NCBI GenBank assembly: GCA_004794785.1
Contig: SJOL01007501.1
Span: 1-64,000, forward strand
From: Opisthorchis felineus
Lineage: Eukaryota > Platyhelminthes > Trematoda > Opisthorchiida > Opisthorchiidae
DNA length: 64,000 nt
Reading direction: 5' to 3'
A program made the position numbers and the translations under genes. The first letter of the stretch is position 1; each line of letters begins with the position of its first letter. Below are positions 20,901 through 30,480 of the stretch, piece by piece. The notes beneath the pieces are model-generated. The model saw nothing but the letters and a program-made list of their open reading frames with translations. It ran no database searches and was not told the origin of the DNA.

Positions 20901-22995
20901 TGGAATAGCTGATGATATGGAAAACACCCTACTAACTTCACACTCGAGTTCGTAATTCAGCTACTCAGAGTATTGAAGCCAGCTGTTTTTGTCCACTGAC
21001 TTTTGAGGTCCCTCGGATGACAACCTTGAGAAGCAAAATTCCACACAACTTAGCTTGCTGATCATCGCTGCATGTGAGCCCGACGGTGGCTGTTGGTTAA
21101 GAACATATTGCCGAGCTGAGCATCAGTAGTGCTTCTCATCTGGGCTCTCTTTTATTATCCCTCCTATTTAACTTAGTAATCACATTCGTTATCGAAGAAA
21201 CCCATGCTGCGTCTGCTACTCCATATGGAAGTTCTTGGGAAGACACTAAGGGCCTTAAGTTTTCAAATACTAAATGAATCGATTCAGGTTCCACCCAGTT
21301 ATGAACCGCACTCAATAAACCAAATAATGTCGCCTTGAGAGTTGGTACGCGAATCACACCGAAGTGCAAGACCGAGGAACTGGGTGTGTATATCATCACA
21401 CCTGGTAAAGGCCCAAAATCACTGTAGCTGTTGGACGAACTTGTTTATCTGGACAGTTGCGTCATCTGTAGCAGCATTACTGACGAAGTGAAGGCTAGAA
21501 TCGCCGAAGTCCGCTTTGCTTCTCTCCAACTTAGGCACCCCCAGCTGTGGACGTGATATTCACCCCTTCAACAAAGCTGCAGTGCTTCCTGCGTCGCTGT
21601 GTAGCCTGCCTGCTGTTCATTGGAGACACGTGAAAACTGCTTATGTTTGGCCACCATCTCTCGAATCATTGCGCTGTATTGGAAAGATTGGGTTAGCAAT
21701 GTCAAAATGCCATGAATAGATTCCGGCAACGATTCAGCTCCCTACGAAGTCGATATTTTGATTTCCATGCATAAAATACACTGGCTTCATCGTGTGCTTC
21801 GCACGCCACGTGGTCGATTGCCTCGCCGTACCCTGTTTCCTAAAATAGAGTGCAACCGAAAGACACCACAACGCGAGCAAAGCATGATCTGGGGACGTAG
21901 CATCGCTGGCGTATATCGTAGTTAGTGTACCAGAGACACCCCATCCATGTCTGAAAGTACTCATCGACAGGGCAATGTTGCTCTATCAGGGGTGCTATTT
22001 TAGGTGTTCTGCATTTCTTAAAAGTCGGGCCAACACTCGTACTGTTTTTATCTGTTTTCCGCATATACGATCCCTCTTTACCGCACACCTCGCTGGCACC
22101 GCCAGTGCGTACGTTTCGCGATTGTCAAATGAATTGCCACGCACGTGTGAAATCTCAGCACATGGTATTCGAAGGATGAATGGAACTCATTTGGCTGATT
22201 GAAGTTCACCTGCCCCGAAGTACACCTATGTTAATCATGTGGCGTGTTATTTAGAAGGCGAGTCCCAAGTCTGTTGTGACCAGAACTAATCGATGTGTTT
22301 GTACGGATATAAGCCGGTCAATTGTTGCTGTGTTCGTGTGCGCGCAATCTGGTTTCTCGCTTATGATGTTGGGAGTTTCGTTAGATGCGCACTGTTGATA
22401 ATTCCCAATAAGGATGAAACAGCCGTACAGTGCTTGTCGGCTTTTCAGCATAGATTAGCTTCACTTGCAGGACGAAATCTTCACCCAAATTCCCAAATAT
22501 CATCACACTGCCAACAAAGCTATCTTTGTCAGTTGGAGCCACACATGGATTAGGGATAGTTCACATTAAGCTACGATTGACGGACTACTTTACTGTCATC
22601 TTAAGGATCCCCTTGCTTCACAGCACACCTATCTTGCTGCGGTGTTTATTTTCAGGAGCAGTAGTCGGCGACGTCGTCGTTCTTACAGTGACAGTGGAAG
22701 CGAAGGAGGGATGGATGATTATGGTGGATCCAGTCGAAGACATCGGGAAAGAGGAAATAGATCTCGCTCACGTGACCGCTCCGACCGGCATGATCGTCAC
22801 AGGCGCTCGCGAGACCGGACTTCAGGAACTAGCAACAGCTACTACGGTGCACAGTCGGGAGCATCACATACAGGTGGAAGTGGACTATCCTCTGGCGTTT
22901 CAATTTCCAGCCTAGGTGGATCTGGACAAGGAAACCTCGGCAGCGCGTCCTCTGGAGGCTCCGACCGTTACAGGGATTCACGTTACCGTCACTGA
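7351..22995 (+). CDS. CPSF6: CPSF6: cleavage factor Im 68 kDa subunit, complete 8-exon gene
   Basis: Partner of NUDT21/CFIm25 in nuclear cleavage factor Im, which binds UGUA sites in pre-mRNA and steers poly(A) site choice. Exons by my reading: 7351-7413, 7448-7534, 7573-7650, 7687-7790, 7827-8038, 8075-8611, 13304-13556, 22656-22995. All introns have GT-AG ends and the joined exons total 1674 nt, or 557 codons plus TGA, close to the 551 residues of human CPSF6. Domain order matches the family: acidic N-terminus, one RRM, a long Pro-rich middle, a conserved block ending in HGIESKSYG, and an Arg/Ser-rich tail. The ATG has a purine at -3 and G at +4. The first five introns are 34-38 bp; introns 6 and 7 are 4.7 and 9.1 kb and full of retroelements. 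Gene identity is near certain from residue-level likeness; the exon ends are inferred from splice signals and phase. Confidence 0.95.
7687..8038 (+). CDS. CPSF6: CPSF6 exons 4-5: rest of the RRM
   Basis: Exon 4 (7687-7790) starts WTTDQDL and runs to the RNP1 region [10 protein letters not shown]. Exon 5 (7827-8038) continues FCVMVF, then [14 protein letters not shown], which matches human LLPKRELHGQNPVV almost residue for residue. The RRM therefore spans about residues 68-145 and includes the surface that contacts CFIm25 and RNA in the human complex (family knowledge). The exon 4/5 junction splits the Gly codon of QSKG in phase 2. The end of exon 5 is Ser/Thr-rich and leads into the Pro-rich part. 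Confidence 0.93.
8075..8611 (+). CDS. CPSF6: CPSF6 exon 6: proline-rich linker
   Basis: This 179-codon exon holds the low-complexity, Pro/Ala/Leu/Asn-rich middle of the protein, with runs such as [16 protein letters not shown] and [16 protein letters not shown]. It corresponds to the long Pro/Gly region of vertebrate CPSF6, including a counterpart of human HVNPAFFPPP near the end. I see no Phe-Gly capsid-binding peptide like the one in human CPSF6. The donor at 8612 is a strong GTAAGT. The frame stays open beyond it to 8703, so retention or an alternative end is possible but unsupported. Confidence 0.88.
8925..9435 (+). mobile_element. RTE-like LINE fragment 1 (C-terminal RT part)
   Basis: In shifting plus-strand frames it gives [24 protein letters not shown], then KRIWLCDRY..., [20 protein letters not shown] and [13 protein letters not shown]. 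These are the hallmark C-terminal blocks of RTE-type LINEs (YLGS...DGNVSDE; WLGHVLRMP.HRLP). Frameshifts and stops throughout. It ends abruptly at the Penelope fragment. It lies in CPSF6 intron 6. Confidence 0.8.
9440..9650 (-). mobile_element. Penelope-like element fragment 1b, C-terminal region
   Basis: On the minus strand it reads [13 protein letters not shown], then [14 protein letters not shown], a stop, then [13 protein letters not shown]. This resembles the region after the GIY-YIG nuclease core in Penelope-like proteins. A related but more decayed copy in the same strand relation lies at 48890-49060. It faces away from fragment 1a at 9680, so the two are not one simple element. Confidence 0.6.
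9680..10280 (+). mobile_element. Penelope-like reverse transcriptase fragment 1a
   Basis: Plus-strand frames give [20 protein letters not shown], then [34 protein letters not shown] (motif A), [17 protein letters not shown] and ISPVLA (motif B), then [12 protein letters not shown] (motif C, normally YVDD). All are Penelope-family motifs. The catalytic second Asp is Gly, and frameshifts and stops interrupt it. Only the RT part is recognisable. Confidence 0.85.
12391..12530 (+). mobile_element. SINE family 1, copy 1 (diverged)
   Basis: Recognisable by GCTAACTGGAAGGTCCGTGG, a GTCGAACCC box B and the body CTTGGGCAGTATCTCAGCC...CATGCTTCC...GGCATGACAGCTA. The tail hairpin is lost. Confidence 0.65.
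13304..13556 (+). CDS. CPSF6: CPSF6 exon 7: conserved helical block
   Basis: This is the most conserved segment outside the RRM. It contains [20 protein letters not shown], then [20 protein letters not shown], then HGIESKSYG. Human CPSF6 has the same block with conservative changes. It is entered in phase 1 after the TTAACAG acceptor and left in phase 2 at GTAAGT (13557). The block occupies residues about 361-444. It sits alone between two large introns, 4.7 kb from exon 6 and 9.1 kb from exon 8, so short-read gene models could easily miss it. Confidence 0.95.
14140..14419 (+). mobile_element. SINE family 1, copy 2, with inverted tail insertion
   Basis: tRNA-like head at 14150-14210, then the body is interrupted at 14250-14318 by a reverse-complement copy of the SINE's own 3' half, after which body and tail resume (14319-14419). 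The CTGGCAGTA target is repeated on both sides. This makes a hairpin with about 68 bp arms and a 23 bp loop. Confidence 0.8.
14628..14809 (-). mobile_element. SINE family 1, copy 3
   Basis: Full-length minus-strand copy: head with GTGGCTCAGCGGTTAGAGCG, box B-like GGTTCAAACCC, and the 3' hairpin GCACCC-AAA-GGGTGC near 14645. Only this copy is antisense to CPSF6. Confidence 0.85.
14939..14996 (+). repeat. (GAT)n microsatellite
   Basis: About 19 near-perfect trinucleotide units with a single C interruption near 14952, in CPSF6 intron 7. Poly-Met and poly-Ile frames over it are artefacts. Confidence 0.97.
16382..16548 (+). mobile_element. SINE family 1, copy 4
   Basis: Box A GATGGCTCAGTGGTT, box B GGTTCGAACCC; about 15 bp are missing between them (the CGAATTTACTGACC part). 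Body and tail are complete, ending at GCTGGACGAT. Confidence 0.85.
16844..17028 (+). mobile_element. SINE family 1, copy 5, with possible target-site duplication
   Basis: Full length: box A at 16847, box B at 16890, body, CAGCTGAACGATTTTTTTT end. GATCGATG occurs at 16840-16847 and again at 17029-17036, a plausible 8-bp target-site duplication that overlaps the first bases of the element. Confidence 0.88.
17420..17760 (-). mobile_element. Penelope-like reverse transcriptase fragment 2
   Basis: Minus-strand frames give [14 protein letters not shown] (motif B, equivalent to GSPISPVLADIF) and, one frame over, [13 protein letters not shown] (motif C, YVDD changed to YVDK), followed by [10 protein letters not shown]. 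It is closely related to the fragment at 49.7 kb; both carry the same AAACCGAGGATATTGA stretch. It lies antisense in CPSF6 intron 7. Confidence 0.75.
18146..18328 (+). mobile_element. SINE family 1, copy 6 (reference-like)
   Basis: Cleanest copy. Box A TGGCTCAGTGGT and box B GGTTCGAACCC each differ by one base from the pol III consensus and lie about 40 bp apart. The 3' part has a perfect stem-loop GCACCC-AAA-GGGTGC and ends CAGCTGAACGATTTTTT. The two open frames across it are chance. Confidence 0.9.
19713..19892 (+). mobile_element. SINE family 1, copy 7 (diverged)
   Basis: Head AGATAGCCCAGTGGTTAAGG, degraded box B GGTTCGGAC, body CTTGGGTAACCTGACAGCAT, tail GGGTGTTTCAGCTGAACGATT. Confidence 0.8.
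21121..21965 (+). mobile_element. RTE-like LINE fragment 2
   Basis: Plus-strand frames give [13 protein letters not shown] (RT motif block), [40 protein letters not shown], then [20 protein letters not shown]. These correspond in order to RTE blocks YLGSCI...DEV, RHLWR and WLGHVLRMP.HRLPRR. Strongly degraded. It lies in CPSF6 intron 7 in sense orientation. Confidence 0.7.
22371..22525 (+). mobile_element. SINE-like family 2, copy a
   Basis: Shares with copies b and c the block GTTTCGTTAGATGC, then AATAAGGATGAAACAGC, GTACAGTGCTT, CTTTTCAGCATAGATTAGCT and a tail CAAATATCATCACACTGCCA. The tRNA-like head is not clear in this copy. Confidence 0.6.
22656..22995 (+). CDS. CPSF6: CPSF6 exon 8: Arg/Ser-rich C-terminal domain and stop
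   Basis: The exon follows a TTTATTTTCAG acceptor. It encodes an RS-like tail: [18 protein letters not shown], then [20 protein letters not shown], a Gly/Ser-rich stretch, and the terminus [10 protein letters not shown] before TGA. Human CPSF6 also ends in a charged RS-like domain and in REYRHR. Such domains mediate nuclear import through transportin-3 and contacts with SR proteins (family knowledge). The Gly/Ser-rich insert between the RS part and the final [10 protein letters not shown] has no counterpart I can recall in vertebrates. Confidence 0.93.
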
Positions 22996-23416
22996 TCACC
23001 GTTTCCATCTTCCATCCTTTCGTTTATCCTTTTTATTGATGCTACGTTTTCAGGCAATCTACGTTCACTTTTCTCTGTCACTGCCTATTTCATTCTGTAC
23101 CACAACCCACATGGCATCCACCGTTCAAAGTTCCATGTTATACAGCCACAATATCGTAAGACGGGGAGCACCAATTAATCAGGCAAGTTTTGTTAATTTA
23201 CTTTGTTGCCGATGTTTACTTGTCCTTGTTCTTGCTACTTGTACAGAGTCAGCGATTAGCTTGTTTATTGTACCGATATCCTTGCTACCACCTCTTATCT
23301 TCTGTATTACTATGCCACTCTTTCATGTATACTAACGTGCCACAGACCCACATTTGTACACTACCCATTCTAACGGTATGCTTCTTAGCGGCCCTCGTAT
23401 TTTAGTGCATAATAAA
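22996..23416 (+). other. CPSF6 3' UTR with candidate poly(A) signal
   Basis: T-rich, non-coding sequence follows the CPSF6 stop codon. A canonical AATAAA occurs at 23411-23416 and is the first I see after the stop, predicting a 3' UTR of roughly 430-450 nt. Longer isoforms cannot be ruled out. Confidence 0.5.
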
Positions 23417-23419
23417 GCA

Positions 23420-26400
23420 ATAGTTGATTTCAGAACTTTGGGCCACTTAACTGGCATTGGTTCGGATTCCCCTAGCGGACCGGAGTATCCATCTTCGTGC
23501 TTCTGCTAAAACATGTTTGCCGAGCTCTCTATGTACTACTAAACCATTGTATAGATGTAGCTAAAGACTGCATCAACGTCGCCATCGCCTACATGTCTGC
23601 ATTTCCGCTGCATCCCTGTTTCCAATTATCTACTCAGGGTGCTCATGCGACCCCGTCGACTTTAAAGTTGTACAGACACAGCTACTGCCTTGTACCGTCT
23701 TTCTCGTAACCAGTCTTTCCTTCAAATGTACTCTTTACATTTTTTTAAGCTTGCCTACGCTTGTACCCGTTCCGAAATATATACGTACCACGAGTCTTTC
23801 AGCAGCCGCGCTGTGCAGTTGACACCTATCTTGTTAGTCAATAGTTTGTTTACCTTTGTTCTTTTTTCCTTTCAGATTCAAGTCGAATCACAGAACCGGT
23901 TGTTGGTCTATCTTCATACTCAATACCATGAATTACTCTCCAACTTTGTTCTGTGATTTATTTATTGGCGGAATGATACTCGGAATCCAGCTAATCTCTC
24001 GTCAGCTGACCTTAGGGCATCCGTAGAACACGATCAGCTGATTGAAAAAGACACTGATTAGAATGTCCTATTTAGGCTTAGTCGGGATTCCTTCAGCCAG
24101 AGTAGATAACAAAAAAGCTTTTACCAATATACGTATGGCGACTGGTGGAGCCGGGTTACCTTAACGTAGTGTTTCTGTGAACAGAACTGGAAAAGCTCTG
24201 ACGTTCGAGTCATCCCAATTCACCTGTCTACCTATAGCAACGATTGATTGTATGTCTCCCAATGTCTGTATACTTGGGTCAGCCTTACCCGGGTGACCAG
24301 TATCACCAAGTTGCTCACTTTGAGACTTGCGAGGGCCTCCTATTCAAGTACAGGTGCACAACATCTAAGAGAACGGTATTCACTGTCAGCTTGAGGTACT
24401 TAAAAAATGCACAAAGCCGAGAGAACCATAAACTGTGATGAGGAAGTTCAGTGCGACCTCATATTCAGTGCATCCTAACTTAAAACGCGTTCCCTATCGT
24501 CTGCGTTCAGCGAAGGAGCTATGGCCTTCATTTACATTAGGACCCAAGTTAAGCGAGGATATCGGGGAAGTGCTACCTAACGACGTGGCTACTTGAATTG
24601 TTCGCCACGAGCTACATACCAGTACTGCCTTGTTCATAAAAAAATTGTCGGAAAATGCTCTATCCGACCAACGACAGGTGATTTTCTCGTACTCTCTGAA
24701 GTCTCGAAGTGATTTTTCGCATAGGACGGCGATCGCCTACGCTGTTTCCCTTGCGACCGAGCCTGTAGACTCCACATTCCGACTAGAAGACAAGCTCACA
24801 TCCTGGTAAGCCTACACTGATTTGTTTGTTGACCTTATAGAATGGATGAAATGGCTCAGGGGCACCACTGGCAGACCATGATCCCCAGTCATTTCACGGG
24901 GTTGCCAATGTCATATCGTAGGAAACTTTGTAGGAGATGTGTGGTGTCGGAATACCTAGAAATACCATTTCCCTTGAGTGATTTTAGACCTCTTGATGGA
25001 ATGTTGGTCACCTCGGTGTTTGGTTTATATGGGGGTACTCGTTGATAGGGTGACGGAGTAGCTAAACGAAACCGGCCGGAAAATGGCCGGTTGTCATATC
25101 TTGGTCGCATATTTAGCGCGTGGTCGGTTTTAGCGCTGTGGTCTCTTGCATCACGCTCGTTTTGGCCAAGGTTTAGATGGTTTGTGAATTGGGAAAGCTC
25201 AGAACTCTGAAAGGTAAATTGCGGATCGCCTTAACATAATGAAAACACCACAATGAACCATATCAACAGAAATAACGAGGCTGTGTTAGCCTAAGAAAGA
25301 TTTCGGAGAAGTTGGGAATACTTTCGAACTTCAGGTCGTTGTACGTTGGTTTGGTTGTTTCCTAGCGGCTGTCCCCTTTGAATTCTCCGGATCATGTCCC
25401 TGCTGTCCTCACACCTTTCAGGGCTTCGGGAACCCGAATTTTGTACACCTGTCTAAGTGGTTACGACCAACGTCACCGGTAAAAGGCGTCACGACATTAA
25501 TTTATGAGTATTACAATCTCAACGGCGAGCAGCATTCCCACAAAAAGGCGTATTTAACGAACGACCTAGCACAGTTATGGGATAATGTTTCTGACCCTCG
25601 GTGCCTCTAGGTCTGTGCAGGCTAGACAGTGGTGTTCCTCGGGGCGATAAGGTGATTCAGTAATCGTCTTATCAGCCTCAGTAATGGTATGGAGAAATCG
25701 GCGTTTCCTACATAAAGGAGGATTTTTGACCGTGAATTATTTTGCCTGCGCATACCCAAATGGTTGTTGGTGAAGGCCAGTGTAACCACGTTCCGGGAGC
25801 AGATTTCCCCTTTGCTGAACCTTGGTGGTAGTTCCAAAATTGGGTAGGGTCAGCCTAATACTGCCGCTTTTAATTTAGGCCGAAGTCCATTCGGCATTCA
25901 TCCGCCGACGGTACTCGTGCACGATGACACCGTGTGGTCAGCTGCAAACCTCCGGCAACTCTAATGTGCTTGATATGATCTTATCTGGAAGGAACATCTG
26001 TCCGTATGGACCACGCACAAACGTGCTAAAATGAATGCCTGGGCTTAATCATGACGGATCCCACTTGAACATGATACTCCGATTCAGGTTGACACATCTG
26101 AGATATGCTGTCTTCACGCATCACATCATGGCAGACAGAAATGTGCAAATCAGTGCGGGTGATCATTACACTGAATGAGCTCGAATAAATGTCTCTAACC
26201 CCAAACAACCCCCATTTTGACAGTGTACATGGTTGACTTAGTTGACTCAGCTAGTCTGATGCCTTTCGCAGTCAGACCAGCGTGCATATGAGATAGGGCA
26301 TTGTTAGACCTCGACTAACGGGCGACCTCCACCCATATCGGTCGATGTAGTTGACTGAGAAGTCAACAGAGAAGCGGAACCATGAATACGGCACGAACAA

Positions 26401-28170
26401 AGAGTCAGTAACAAAGATGTAATGCACAGCACTAGCTCCCAGTGACGACTTTGAAAAGCACTAATATTTGAGCTAACTTCATATCCCGTCATGGTAACTG
26501 AGGTAAAAGAAACTAGGTTCGCACACTTAAACTTGTCACGAAGGGAATTATTGTACGCGAAATGAGGAGGGTCATTGCCATCTAAAAGTACGAGAAAACA
26601 GCAATAACGTGAGGTTAGAAATGCTGTCGAGGTGGCTTTCACTGTGCAGTTCGACAGCACATACCGTAGAACAAAAGGCTAACCACCGGTCTTAGGTACT
26701 CACCTCTGAAAAGCACTTAATGTTGCCGTGGGGTGGGCTGATTATGTGGTTCGAGCACATCCTAAAAGTATTGACGATACTCTCTAGGTTTGTTAGTTTC
26801 TTCAGTTATGCGGAGGTTACTATCCAAGAATTGTGGCGTGAGTTCTTCGGACAGAATGTGCATGTTTCCTTTCGAGTGGTGAGTTTTACTAGGTCGATGA
26901 AACATCGAAAATCTAAGGTAAATCGGCCCACTCAATTCTTTCAGTCTCGTGACATGTGAACGAGATTCAGCTCGAGCACTCGCATGCCTTCGGCATCTGA
27001 GGTTCTGTTTCTGTGGGTGGCGCCGTGTTAATGCGTCCCGTATAATAAACTGGCTCACTGTGGAAGTGTTCAGGTGAGCAAATAATTTTTTTGGGGTTCG
27101 TCCCGATAGTCCTTTGCGGAAACAGATCGTTTTTGAAAAAAAGAAAAATTGCATCCAGTGCTGCTTGGCGTATTCTACGTAGGAGACAAAACTTCAAGAA
27201 TCCTGCATCTGGCGAACAAGCCATGATGTTGACTGATGTGCATCTACACCACATTCCTGTCGGATGTTCCAGTAACTGGGCGAAGGAGGACGAACCAGCA
27301 AGTTGATATCTCCGTGCGAACTGCGGTGGGCATTGCGTTTAGTAACGAATCAATTTGCAGTGTGGACCTGTTATGTGTAGGAATGGAAAACCCACAATGA
27401 CTGGGCAACTACTGGTTTTGTTTTCAGGCGTCCACAATGGTTGTCGTAATGAAAACCAGACGCCAATATAGCGTCGAAAATGAGAAAGTTTTTGAAAACG
27501 GAGAGCCAGTATTTTGCATCAGGGCTTTGTTCGCTTTGGTGTTCAAGTGCTTCACGGAGTTCTGTGCCTAAGATTATGCTAAGAATTAATTTCCCTGGTT
27601 CAGTGGAAATCAAAGACTGGCCAGGTGCATATTTTGCACCGGGTTCTCGCAGCTTTGCTACCATGACACCTATCGTCCGTTAGTTTATCAGGCGCAAACA
27701 GTTAGTGACACTGATACGAACAAAACGTCCCTTTCATTTTCCTCTTCGAGACAAATTCCCTCGAGCTTTCATTGACCCGTAATATGTTTCAGTGAACTGA
27801 AAATGTGCTTACTTTGTGACGGTTGTTCAGAAATGCGGAAAGTGTGTAGGTGGATTCATGTAATACTGAACGTTCGTTTGAAGCACTGAATTCTCCGGTA
27901 TTGGGTCACTTCACTGACAAGCAAAAGCAGTTTTCAGGTCCGGACTTCAGTGGTTGCACTCAAGAGATATTCGGAAGCCCACGGCATCTAGCGTCATCAG
28001 ATATACGCTCTACCATTAAGTTTCTGTAATCATGAAGCTTACTGAGGGCGGTGCTCTCAGATTGCGAAGATGATGCTGCTTTACTCAGCTCACACAGCTG
28101 ACCAAATTCCATAACAATGTGACGTTATTGGGTAAGCGTAAGCAAACTAAAAAAAGTGCGGGACCACTGA
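23420..28170. other. Intergenic, no recognisable gene
   Basis: Downstream of CPSF6. A short perfect hairpin (AACCGGCC, 7-nt loop, GGCCGGTT) lies at 25070-25092. The longest open frames (26304-26660 and 26762-27154, minus) show no domain or splice-site support. Confidence 0.55.
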
Positions 28171-28175
28171 TCTTC

Positions 28176-28361
28176 AGATGGCTCAGTGGTTAGGGCGCTA
28201 ACTTTCCGACTGGGTGGTCCGTAGTTCGAACGAAACCTCAGCATACTGGATGCGCGTGTCTAGGTCTGGGCAACTTGACAGTATCTCAGCCCTCGTGCTT
28301 TCTTCGGGTGGCTTGGCAGCTAGGCACCGAACGGATGTAGCTGAACGGTCGTTATTGTTAT
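28176..28361 (+). mobile_element. SINE family 1, copy 8
   Basis: Head AGATGGCTCAGTGGTTAGGG, box B AGTTCGAAC, full body, tail TGTAGCTGAACGGTCGTTATT. The only copy outside CPSF6, 5 kb downstream of it. Confidence 0.85.
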
Positions 28362-29624
28362 TTGCTGCTGAAGTCAGCCGATGTTCAGTCGACATACCGA
28401 ACGTTTAGACTTCGAAGGTTGCCCGTTCACACTGAACCGTAGAATTATACTTGGTTCGTACGATTCAGATATATTTGCTGCCTGGATGTACCCTCGACAA
28501 ATAGATTTGATTAAGTTTTTAGGACATTTGGCCTCATTTTCACAGAACAGCGACATTTGAGTCGTCAAAATGAAACCAGATGTACAACTCAGCGTTTTAA
28601 TGAGGCAACTGATTTGTGAGTGGCTACCTAGCTTTGTTGAGCTTTATTTGGAGTAATTCTGTAAGAAGCAGGAGGACTGACTATTTTACTCGTTTGGGGA
28701 TATATATATATATATAATAGTCGATCAGAAGTTCCGTATCAGTGGAACCCACATGGGAGTTTTGCAGGCAATACATCGGTATAGAAGGAACCAATTACAG
28801 TCAAATAATGCTCGTTTGGAGGATGGCCATATTCTATACGTACATACAGAAAAAAGTGTGCTGCTAAGAAGAAAGTAAGAGGTCCCGATCCGAATTTTTC
28901 GTATTACGAGAGACGTTCCCCTTGAAACCTGCTCCCTAGAAGAGAACAAGCTAGTCACCGAGGCTACAAATTCATTTTGTGTCCTTGCGGTATCATACTC
29001 AGAACAATGGCTTTGATTGTACAGAGAGATGAAGATAAGGAGACCTGTTATGTTCATGGTATAAAATTCGAACTTGGCCATATTATATATTTTTTCCAAG
29101 CAACTTTGGGACCTCATCCTAATCAGCAGTTTGCTCTGAAATTGCGGTTTCCTTCGCATAACCCATTCAACCCTACTCGAAAATACTGGTTAGAAGCTTG
29201 TGTCCAGACAGACAGGTTTCATTGTTTCGGAGTACTTCGTGAGTAGCAAGCATGCTGGCTTTGCGGAGAAATCATCAAATAACTAAACTATTTCGCAAGA
29301 GTTAAAACTAAAGGATAATTTAACTGGGAACCGCAATCAGCCAGGCAATTGCGTACGACGGAAACATTTTGCATTTCTCGTCTTAGTTACAGGGGCACAA
29401 ATTAATCGTCATGATATTCATCGACAAGGTAAACGCTTGTTTGCTTTTGTGTCGCTTGTTTTCCACGGTAACGGTATCCATCCTCGTACCAAACAAAGTA
29501 AGATCAACTTCGTACTTTTGTTTGATGCTACTCTGGTTGTGCAGACACATGCCACTAAAGTACAGCTTGAAGCGTGTGTTCTTCAAGCAAGAGCACTTCT
29601 AAGGGAATAATCATCATCAAAGAC
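28362..29624. other. No recognisable gene
   Basis: AT-rich sequence between a SINE and an RTE fragment. The 144-codon minus frame at 28725-29159 has no recognisable motif. Confidence 0.5.
28701..28716. repeat. (TA)8 microsatellite
   Basis: Eight TA units, then AATAG. Confidence 0.9.
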
Positions 29625-30480
29625 TGTAATATCAGTGTTGACACTGGTGCTTCAATACCGTACAACCACAAGGTTTAATTATATTTAAAACCTTACAGTG
29701 AAAAAAAGAGAAAAAAGTGAGGGAGGGAGCCTAGTGCTGGCCTATGTCAAGAATTCTGAGGTGCCTACACCTTCAAGCGCTCAAGCAGACAAGCTGGAAA
29801 AAACTGACAGCGCGAACGCCACTGAAATCAATCAGCCGTCAGTTCTTGCAGTCTCCAGCCAAGCGCAGGAGGGGTCACGTGAACCCCATCCTGGAAGGCG
29901 CCCCCACATTCATCGTAATCTATTTCACACAATTCTGCCAAATCATGCGTTGTCCACCTGACGGTTTGAGCCATTCTGAAGAAGGCACAAAGACGGTGTT
30001 TTGGCATGCGTAACAAATGGCCAAGCCACCATAGTTGATGGTGCTGGATGTTTTCCGCGACTGAATTACCTGATGCACAACCAAATACCCGTTTTCTAAT
30101 AACCCAGCTACTAATCCGTTGACGCCATCCAAAACCAGCAACGCTTCTGAGGCATCAGTGGCAAATAACCTGGAGACACCTCACATCATCTGTCCGTGGG
30201 GGCCACGTCCCTCACCCATATAAAAACACAACCTCTACGGTATCCTGGTACACGCGACCCTTAAGACCAAGTGATATGCCTTTTTGACGCCACAAGTGAC
30301 GCAAATTAGCAAACGTGCTTCCAGCATTCGGGATTCTTGCATTGACTTCATCAGACACATTTCCGTCAGAGCCAATACAACTACCGAGGTATGAAAAACT
30401 GCGCGATTTCTTCCAGCCGCTTCTATGCAAATTCCTCGATGAAGCACTGTACTTAATATCGCGAGTGATTGGCTCCTGAT
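29625..30480 (-). mobile_element. RTE-like LINE fragment 3 with 3' UTR
   Basis: Minus strand: [44 protein letters not shown], then (after a shift) RKRVFGCASGNSVAENIQHH, LWWLGHLLRMPKHRL and HVTPPALGWRLQELTAD, stop. It is the best-preserved RTE-type C-terminus in the window. The 3' UTR runs to about 29625 and shares its end (GTTGTACGGTA...TGAAGCACCAGTGT) with fragment 4. Plus-strand frames here are shadows. Confidence 0.85.

Larger units (their letters stand above)
13557..22655 (+). other. CPSF6 intron 7 (9.1 kb) with a SINE cluster
   Basis: GTAAGT donor and TTTTCAG acceptor. It contains six copies of SINE family 1, a GAT microsatellite, a minus-strand Penelope-like fragment, an RTE-like fragment and one SINE family 2 copy. 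The stretches 15180-16380 and 19900-21120 show nothing I can name. An open antisense frame at 20346-20759 is unassigned. Confidence 0.85.

Noticed and set aside
25070..25092. Perfect 8-bp GC-rich hairpin resembling a bacterial terminator.
   Set aside because: The genome is eukaryotic, no gene ends there, and an isolated hairpin of this size can occur by chance.
28725..29159. 144-codon minus-strand frame.
   Set aside because: No domain signature; length is within reach of chance in 64 kb at this base composition.
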